Source: Apostichopus japonicus (lineage: Eukaryota; Echinodermata; Holothuroidea; Aspidochirotida; Stichopodidae). From it: a stretch of 64,000 bases of DNA. The position numbers were made by a program, and so were the translations under genes. This document shows, one piece after another, positions 55,900-64,000 of this stretch; the first letter of the stretch is position 1, and each line of letters begins with the position of its first letter. The DNA lies in contig NC_092577.1 in the NCBI RefSeq assembly GCF_037975245.1, positions 34,110,898 through 34,174,897 of the forward strand, written 5' to 3'. The notes under the pieces are model-generated. The model saw only the letters and a list, made by a program, of their open reading frames with translations, made no database searches and was not told the DNA's origin.

Positions 55900-58800
55900 A
55901 TTATGGAGGTACTGAAGAAGACTTTTTAGAATACTTGGATGAAGTCGGTCTCGAGGAATACTTTCCTCGCAAACTTACCATGAAAGAAGCAACAGAGGTA
56001 CGGCTGCTCCCCAGCGACGACTCACAGATTGAAACAAAAGATTTACCTTTTCTGTTTATCAGTAAGCTAACCTCACTAGACAGTAGGGTTACATGGAAAG
56101 AGAATCTTCACATAGAAGGAAGTGCAAGAGATTTCATATATGCAATTCTTCATTGTTCCGATAATCATTTAAGACAGCATTTGCTGGAGAAATTTGCATC
56201 TTGTCAACTTGCCGTGCCAGTCTTATTGCCTGGGGTAAGAGATGACGCGAAACCAGAGCTTCTTACTTGGGCATTAAGTCGTGTTGTAAAGAAATGGAAA
56301 GAAAATGAAACATCTCTTGCACCAGAAAAACTTATGGTAAGTGAGCCTGTATTTACCAACGCATTCATAAGATTCGGTGATATTCCTATCTCCAAATCAT
56401 CTGTATTAAATAATGCCATTGGTAGAGCTCAAGGTAATGGAGAGTTTCAGTATTTTATGTCTTATGAAGATGAAAAAAAATATGCTTTCCATTGTTGTGG
56501 ATCAGTAGAAGCCCAATGGTATCTGCCAATGTACGGCAGAAAAGAAGACTTGTTGAAAGAAGTTACACTATTGTTGAATCTGAGAGGTGATTCCAAAGAA
56601 TTTACTACAGAAAGTGAGTTTATGTGCAGGGTAGCTAATGCTATATTCCTATTTGTAGATAAATGCAACTTGGAATGCTTCAAGACAGCAATTGATGACA
56701 TAAAGAAAAGATTCAATAATGTTTTCATGATAAATTTGATTGCACAAAAAGAAAAAAAGAGCAGGCTAACTTTTAAGCAACAGCTCAACAGTAGGAGTAA
56801 GGCACTCAAAATCGATGAAAAACATGACAGTGTTGATTTTGGGGTAGAACGTAATGAAACAGAACTTGCACAAATCATTTGTGAAAAGATTGTGCAATAC
56901 TGCCATGACACAAGTCGTGAGGATTACAGTTCAATTGAAGACTGGCCAACCTTTTGCTTTAATGCAATAAATGTGGATCAGGACAACGGTTCCTATCAGA
57001 TAGCAAAACAATTGATACAATCCTCCTTCCCGAAAAACGAATCCATTGAGGAAGTGAAGAAATATTTTCAATTACAAGTCGAATGGGGTAAATGGGTCGA
57101 AGTAGATAAAAAACCTCTGTGTGTTGGATTAAAAACTGTTACTAATCAGTTTGAAGCAAAGGAAAGAATTAAACGTGACGTAAGGCGGATACAAAGACAA
57201 AAAGGTTTATCTTCAAAAATGAAAGTTTTTTTTGATAACTTACAAAGAGCAATATTTGATGAAAATGATATCTTGCATTACTTCATGTCCTCTTTCCAAA
57301 CACACATCGAAATGATGGTCGCCCGTGAAATTCCTCCAATAGTTCAGAAAATCGACGTGTTGAATACTTCACTGCAAATACTTAAGTCTGCTATGAAGCA
57401 AGCTTCACCCAGTGAACGCAGTAAACTACAAAATGATATAAAAGAGTCGCAAAAGCAGCTCCTAAAAGCAAGCGAACAAGTTAGTGCGAAAAACATCAGT
57501 TGCGAACACTTTATTCGTGAGTTAGGCCATTGGTATGAAGCAAGCCTGGAAAATACAAATGATCACGAACGAAATGAATTGCTGGTTAACATTGCATCAA
57601 AATTACTTCTTGCAGGATATCCATTGGAACTTTTAGATGGGGAAACTGCTTACATTCCCATTAAATGGATATCAGGAGTCTTAAAGAACCTCGCAAATAA
57701 GCTTAATGACCCAAAAATATTTGTTTTGTCTATAATTGGTATCCAGGGTAGTGGAAAGTCAACGTTGTTGAATAGTATGTTTGGGGTCAGGTTTCCGGTA
57801 CGTGCTGCTAGATGCAAGCGCGGGGTATACTTACAATTGTTAGAAGTGAATGCCGCACTACATAAACAACTTGGCTTTAAGTATCTTCTGATTATTCATA
57901 CTGAAGGATTGCAATCTCCAGATCGAACTGTTCTCAATGACCACACATTTGACAATTCAGCAGCTACACTGACCATGTGTATTGGGGATCTTACTTTACT
58001 GAATATCGGTCAAGAAATTATTGGCCCAGATATGATAGGCATCTTACGAAATGTTGTGCATGCCTTGATAAGAATGAAGAAAGTCAATTTGATTTCTAAT
58101 TGCAGAATTATTCAGCAAAGAGTGAGCGACATAGCAGCTGCTGCCAATAATAAATCTAACATGGCTAAAATAAAGGACGTTCTCAATAAAGTCACACGTG
58201 TTGCCGCTGCTGAGGAGAAAGTCAATTACATTCACGACTTTTCAGACGTGTTCCCAATGGTTGAAGAGGATGACTTGCAATTCTTCCCATGCCTGTGGAC
58301 GGGTTTAATGTCTCCTCCAAATTTCGGCTATAGTGATAAAGTTCACGCATTAAAGGCTAGTATTTTATTGCAAGACAACATATCAATTACTTCGCCTCAG
58401 TTAACAATGGAAAAGTTCATAAGTAGATTGAAAGATGTATGGGAAGCAGTAAAATCAGAAGATTTTGTGTTCAATTTCCAAAACAGTTTTGATGCTCTGA
58501 GTAACCAAAGGTTTAGACTAGAGCATAACATACTTATTGGGGAAATGAGAACTGATTTGACAGAATGGGAACTAAGAAATAGTAATAATCTTAGCAGCGC
58601 GACGAAAGATGAATTTTTCAGGAAAGTGAGAATCGAAATTCAAAACAAATGTGAAGCTGTCAATGAGAAAATAGATGAGTATGTAAAGGCACATAACGAT
58701 GAAGCTGAGGTGAATAGGCGACAACAGAGTATAAAAAATGAAACATTCGGCATAGGTCGAGATATCCTAAGGGCTATCGAAGTAAACACTGAAATTCTAC

Positions 58801-59471
58801 TGCAAAATAAAGATGACATTCAGTCCATGCCACACTTCATCAAACAGGCAAAACAGGAACTGAAACAAGTTGCTAAAAACACTGCACTTGATTTGCTGAA
58901 GAAAAATCCATATACCGATTGGAGAGAAAATCTCACGAGACTAGATAAAGAATTCGATCAACTTTGGTGCACGAAAACTGAAGAGCTTGAAAAAATATTC
59001 AGCAAAACCAAAATAAGTGACCAAGTAATCGATGAAGCATGCCAAAATAGCCTTACTAGACTACTGCTGCACACTGAACATAGTAAAACGTACAAACTGA
59101 GGTTAAGTGTTGCATTGAATCCATGGACCAAATTTTTTCAACTTGGTACGAGATCTCGAGTTGATAGCACTGTTATGATTGAACTCGATAAAATCTTAAA
59201 TGCATGCCTACGTGAACTTCGAAAGCAAAAATATATGAAACCGTTTAATTCAAATAATGTTGATACTGTCTTGACTAAAATGTACAATATGTTGAGGACA
59301 CACAAAGTCAACAGTGAGGTTTTAGTGAACTCTCTAATCGATGCCTCACGTGATCTAGCCACGGCTTACAAAGAATTTCAAGCAGAGTATGAGAAGGAAA
59401 ATTCGCTGAAAGCATTGTTTGAAAAGGAAAAGAAACATATTCGAAATGACTTCTTAGCTTTTTTCAACTAA
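55900..59471 (+). CDS. Very large inducible GTPase (VLIG/GVIN-like) giant exon
   Basis: Acceptor TTGCCTCTTTCCACAG at 55898-55899, phase 1, giving a 1190-codon frame including the stop. An alternative is the ATG at 55791 after another acceptor-like TTTTTCAG. The N-terminal EDFLEYLDEVGLEEYFPRKL matches the conserved VLIG start. The G domain follows at 57738-57764 (G1 GIQGSGKST), with AARCKRGVY downstream as the switch/G2 region and HTEGL at 57897-57911 as G3. In the family G3 is normally DTEGL, so Asp is replaced by His. A long helical region follows, as in VLIGs and the related dynamin/GBP-type large GTPases. Vertebrate VLIGs are interferon-induced, 1500-2500 aa and encoded in one giant exon, as here. 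The frame ends early at TAA 59469, although homologous sequence continues in the same frame, so the C-terminal ~360 residues are cut off. Confidence 0.85.
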
Positions 59472-60552
59472 GCCATTAAGATCAATGCAGCTGTAGACCG
59501 AATATATTCAGAGTTAATGACGGCGACTCAAGATATAGTTGTAAATATCTTAAACGTCACCCTTTTAAGCAAAATGAGGACTGATATTTGTTACAATAAC
59601 AAAGAGAGACTAATTGGTAAAATCTTAGAAGAACTCTAGCACAAGAAAGAAGCACAATTGTATGTCGTCTTTATCCAGCGAAATTAGTCATTCGTGTTTC
59701 ATTGGCTACGTGAAAAAGTAAGATATAAACCGAAACTTAAAGATGGTTGGGTCATCACTTTAATTTCGGAAGAAATAGACAACGTACTACGTGGAATTAT
59801 CACGGCGTTACGTGAGACTTTAGCTTGTTTAACTGAAGATGAAGCTGGAACTACATTTAAGAAATGGGCTATGAAATTTAATTTGCATAGTTCTATCAGC
59901 GCTCACAGATTTGGTATAGAGTCTGTTGCTGATGATTTTGAATTAAGTGATGTTAAAGGCTTTACCGATAGTCTAACCAAAGCTGTAAGTGAAAAGTTGA
60001 AAGAAGATATACAAGTCGCACTGAATCTAGGGAGTTCTAATGAACTAGATGAAACAGATACACTTCTTCTTTACTCAAAAATGAAAAAAAGATGTTGCTC
60101 GGGATATTTTGGACCATTTAGGAGTTTGCAACGAAGTTTGTCCATTTTGTAAGGTAACCTGTCATTTGCAAATCAGTAGTAAGCATACACACGTCGCTAC
60201 TTTCCGTTACCCTGGAGGTGTGTTAGGTCGTCATAAGGTAAATTCAAATGTTCTTACGGCCACTCCATGCACACTGTTAATGGTCACAGATTGTGAATAT
60301 ATACTACAAAAAGAGTTGAAAGAGATACACAGAAAATACAAGGATTACAAAACAGACTATGATTCATGGTATATTGAACCAGTCAAAGGTGACAAACCAA
60401 TACATTACTGGATGTGGGTATTGAGCACTTTCAATGATGATTTTGCGCAAATATATAATGCAATACCAGCAAGGATACCAGAAGAATGGGATAACGTTAC
60501 ACAGGAGATGGCTATAAGAAGCGTAAGAGAACAATACAAACATCACGAATAA
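59472..60552 (+). pseudogene. VLIG C-terminal region, interrupted by stops and a frameshift
   Basis: After TAA 59469-59471 the same frame continues with VLIG-like sequence and meets TAG at 59637-59639 and TAG at 59685-59687, then is open to 60152. At the A7 run 60084-60090 homology moves by one base into the 60109-60552 frame. This carries the VLIG C-terminal signature: a CPFCK zinc-binding-like motif (VCNEVCPFCK), SWYIEPV, HYWMWVLSTFNDDFAQ and PEEWDNVT. Lesions are therefore three nonsense codons and one single-base shift, all in the last quarter. The A-run shift could be an assembly error; the three stops are less easily explained so. Alternatively the gene may have been truncated recently. 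Confidence 0.8.
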
Positions 60553-63500
60553 TTAATAAGGTAGCTAAGGCAAACGGTGTACGTAAATTTTGAGATTTAC
60601 ATAATATCATGATGGTAAGCGAAACACATAGCATAACGAAGTACACCTACCTCTTGGATTAGGTTAACCATACACGGTAGCGAATTTTAAAAATTCAGCA
60701 TGTACACTTAGATGTAAGCTTTAGATGAAGTATTAAAACCCAGAAAGCTCCCCAAAAAAGAAAGTAAATTCAGGTTTCAAGTATGTACGGTAAGAAGCTG
60801 TTCACAATATATTCGATTTCTTAAATAATATTTAAATTCGGTGGTTGCTTGTCCATATACTGTAAGCACATTTTGTCTTTCAGTGTATTACAGTCACCGT
60901 TTGCATTCAATATTCCTGAATAATGTAACAGAGTAAGTTTCAAAGGATAACCTACACTTCTACAAAAATTAGGCGAATGAAATTTAATTTCTACATATAG
61001 TGGTGTATCTAAAGAAAAAAAAATGTGTAGCCCTTGCTGTAAATACACTTATTATGTCATTACCTTTCATTGCATTTTATGTTACGCTATAGAAGATCTT
61101 GATGGTAATTTTCTGGCCTAGACATTTTCAACTGATGCACCTACGAAAATAAACTGTTAGTTTAATTCCAAAGACATATTTAAAATACAATGTATTGTCT
61201 TGAAATGTAAGAAATGATTACTTGAAGCTTTTCAGCTAATAGCCTGTAATACGTTTCTTGGGCAGGGCCATACAAAGTGGACTGACAGAGGTCTGCTCGA
61301 AAATATTTTCCCATGGAATTTCTCACATGGTGAATGGGATTAAGAGGGAAGGAAGAGGGCAGACTCCACTGCTCTTTGGTAATGCAGTGAATATTTTATT
61401 ATCTATAATTGTATGTACAAGTATTAAGAAACTACAATGATGTTTATTTCTTAATTATTGTTTTATACTCAGTTTAACTTAGTTTTCTGTTTGAAGATGA
61501 ATGCAACGTAATAATGAGGTAATATATGATATCACTCGGTTCAATAGTAACGTTGGATTTTGTTAAAGATATGATTTAATAACTTGCTTGTTAACACTAA
61601 GGTGGTACTTAGTCTTTGACTTAAACAGCTTTGAAAATTTTGCGTTACTCAAATAAAGTTTCGCTGTTCTGATAGGAAAGAGAATATTAATTTTGTGTTA
61701 TATTTTGATCAGTACACCAAACATTACTAAGAATGTTTCGTGTTGATACTCTAAAGACTGGAAAGTTTCTACAAATAACCAAATGGCCTGACGAAAGGGT
61801 AGGGGTTGGGGTGTTGGAGGTGGCTGGGCGTTGATGAAAGAATGAATTGTACCATGTTATCTTAGTTAAAGCAAACGGAAAGTTTACCGTTTCCAAATAT
61901 TGATAAACCTTTTCTTTGAAAATATGCCTATTTAAACGCGCAATTGAGGTGTGGAATACGTATGTTTCATTGACCAATATATGGAATATAGATACAATAA
62001 GAGACCATTTAATCATATTCTGATTCAGCTTAAAAGAATCCCGGTTACTCCGTATAACACCATGTAAAGTTCTTGCTTATTACATAACTTTTTATAGATG
62101 TCGTCCTCGTTGTTCAGTTATTTCTATCCATTCTTTCTAAGCGATAAATTGTCTTTCAAATTTAAGTAGGCTCGGTGGATTTTAATTGCTTTATTTTATT
62201 TATGTTTTTTCTTTCCTCTTTTCTTTTCTCTTCTTTCTCGGATTGTTTGTTATTTCGAGTCACTGAGAGATTTTAAATGCACATACAAACTTTAAAGATT
62301 TTGTTCATGTAATTCTGAGTACAAATCTTGTATACCTTTTCAAATGAATGTGAAAATAGTTCTTTATATCTTTTGGTTTTCTTGTAATGAAGATGTAGAG
62401 ACTATTTGAGAAAGTTATTGTGGGATTAAACACTGTAAATACAAAATCCACACAAGTGAGTAGTTTTTATGTAACTTCAGACATTTTCTATCTGTCATTT
62501 GAGTATAGCCAGATCAGTACGCTTTTCTCTATCACAGTTAATTGTAGAATTAAACACTTCTTTTTGGATTTACCGGAATCTGACTAATTTTATTGGTATT
62601 GAGAAGCTGAACAACAACAACAGCGCCATAGTTTACCTGTTGCTGTAAGTTACCGTCACTCCGAATGGTAAACATATTACAATGTTATGAATGTACTCTG
62701 ACGCTATTTGGAGAAATCAACAACAATACATTAGCTTCATATTATATAGCCGATATGTACGAATACGAACGGGTCTGGTAAATATACCCACCAGAAACTG
62801 AACGCACATGGTTCAGGTGTAAACACACACAGAACGTGGCAAAGTAACCTCGTTTTGTAAACACAAGACTTTAGTTCTAATAGACCAAAAAGGTAAATAG
62901 CCAAAAAACTGTTTGCAATCCACATATTGAAATGATCTTCTTTGAGACTCTAACAGTGAACCCCAAACTCCCCAATATCCTTTAATCCATGCAAACAAAA
63001 TAGATAACTTGAAAAAGAAGGAAGCAATCCCCACGATTGAGATGAAATGTTTAATTAAACAGTCGATAGCTTGTCAAAGTAATTCCTCGATTTTCGGTAT
63101 CTATATTAATGTAGTCAACTGTGAGAAATAGTTCATCTGGCTGCGAAAATATAAATCAATGAAATGAAGTTGTGTGTTCCTTGTATTTCAAGAGAAATTC
63201 AAAATTGTGGCACATTATTAAACTGACTAAATTACCTGAGGTCCTATGCGATAGTTTCTTTGCTCTGTCAATATCCATTGATAACTTTCTACTCAGATTT
63301 CTGTTCAGAAATATCTACATTTATGGAGAAAAACACGATAGATTATCAAGCCGCTCTGTCACATGGTATATGTACATTTACTAGCTATGAAACATCATCG
63401 TTCCGTATTTGATTTGTGATTTTGAATCACTTGATTGTGATTAGTCTACTTTCCATGTGTATTACAATTTAAATCGCATCATCGACAGCATAGCAACAGT

Positions 63501-64000
63501 GATCGTAATGGCAATTGCCTCTCACTTAACTTTACGCCCTCTTTATCGTATCCTTTTATGAGAATTAGAATTCGGTTTAGTAGTGACAACTAAACAACTA
63601 GGGAAGAGAAACCCTTAATAAGAACTACATTTGCGTGGAAATACGCAATAGTTTAGTGCGTGTGCAGTGCTTGCATAATTATAGGAAGACTTTTGCAAAT
63701 ACGCAGTATTGTAGTGTATATAAGCACCTACAAAGTGAGGGCGCTAGTGAGAGCCGTGACAGGCTCAGAATAAGTTGTCCATTGACTATTTGAAACTTAA
63801 GTTTCAACAGGGAGTTGTTATAACAACTCCCTGGTTTCAACGTTCAGTCATGTAGGTATCGTTCACTTGGCCAGCAAATACCAATATTGAAGCGCGTACG
63901 CGCTCTAAAATAATGAGTAGGCGTGTTACAGAATATAATCAAAATATTACGAGCAGCAAGCGGTATTCCCGTGAAATGTTCTGCAAAATGTTCTGTTGGA
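60553..64000. other. 3' flank of the VLIG gene; no gene recognised
   Basis: AT-rich sequence with an AATAAA at 61148-61153 that could serve the VLIG transcript, and a 26-bp palindrome at 63808-63833. ORFs of up to 109 codons have no recognisable domain. Nothing else is supported. Confidence 0.5.
63808..63833. repeat. Perfect 26-bp palindrome
   Basis: CAGGGAGTTGTTA followed directly by its exact reverse complement, with no loop. GTTTCAAC words flank it on both sides as direct repeats, as if produced by a small foldback event. Confidence 0.85.

Larger units (their letters stand above)
35952..60552 (+). other. Death-fold / very large inducible GTPase (VLIG-like) locus
   Basis: Overall locus entry; individual exons are listed separately. 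Proposed order: start exon 35952-35975, exon 36948-36981, optional exon 37791-38117, death-effector-like exon 38789-39088, linker exon 45245-45601. Four related cassette exons follow (47609-47740, 48532-48645, 53095-53238, 53989-54132 or -54287). The locus then ends either in terminal exon 55221-55358 or in the giant GTPase exon 55900-59471 with its broken continuation to 60552. All internal exons are phase 1-1 with lengths divisible by three, so exon skipping never breaks the frame. VLIGs are interferon-inducible GTPases in vertebrates; a death-fold N-terminus would suggest innate immune or cell-death signalling. That the upstream exons and the GTPase exon belong to one transcript is inferred from orientation and phase, not proven. 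Confidence 0.6.

Noticed and set aside
59469..59687. Stop-codon recoding (TAA/TAG as sense)
   Set aside because: The other genes in the window use ordinary TAA/TGA termination and nothing suggests a variant code; nonsense mutation is simpler.

Overview
This is an AT-rich, intron-rich metazoan nuclear DNA window. Clean GT-AG introns, tRNA-derived SINEs, a BEL/Pao retrotransposon, a Penelope-like element and the type of gene content fit a marine invertebrate deuterostome, probably an echinoderm and possibly a sea cucumber. The species is an inference; nothing in the sequence proves it. All host genes recognised lie on the + strand.

Layout. 1-600: dispersed repeat carrying a SINE insertion. 2713-10645: complete BEL/Pao LTR retrotransposon with LTRs that look identical and a perfect 5-bp target-site duplication, but with a small deletion and frameshift inside the integrase zinc finger. 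10651-16200: no gene seen; holds microsatellites, a perfect 37-bp-arm hairpin and two CRE-like octamers. 16201-24816: an 11-exon organic anion transporter (SLCO4-like OATP, 713 aa) whose splice phases all join. Its first intron holds four decayed copies of the end of exon 1, each with a donor-like site. 27503-33986: a 10-exon secreted protein (640 aa) with a propeller-like N-terminal part and an Ig/EGF module resembling the ectodomain of TIE receptors, but no membrane segment or kinase. 35952-60552: a long locus in which a death-effector-like exon, a linker exon, four tandemly duplicated cassette exons and a CARD-like segment precede a giant exon for a very large inducible GTPase (VLIG/GVIN family). 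Transposons have expanded this locus: a ~5-kb TIR element, a 673-bp TIR element filled with a 21-bp minisatellite, a broken Penelope-like element and a second SINE family. 60553-64000: no gene seen.

How it fits together. The strongest candidate for something undescribed is the death-fold/VLIG locus. The internal exons are all phase 1-1 and divisible by three, so any can be skipped. The last duplicated cassette has two donors. The proximal donor (phase 1) fits the GTPase exon, and the distal donor (phase 0) fits a short terminal exon at 55221-55358. The locus could therefore make a short death-fold/CARD-like protein or a death-fold/GTPase protein. The GTPase exon has three in-frame stops and one A-tract frameshift near its 3' end and a His in place of the G3 Asp, so it may be a recent pseudogene or a truncated variant.
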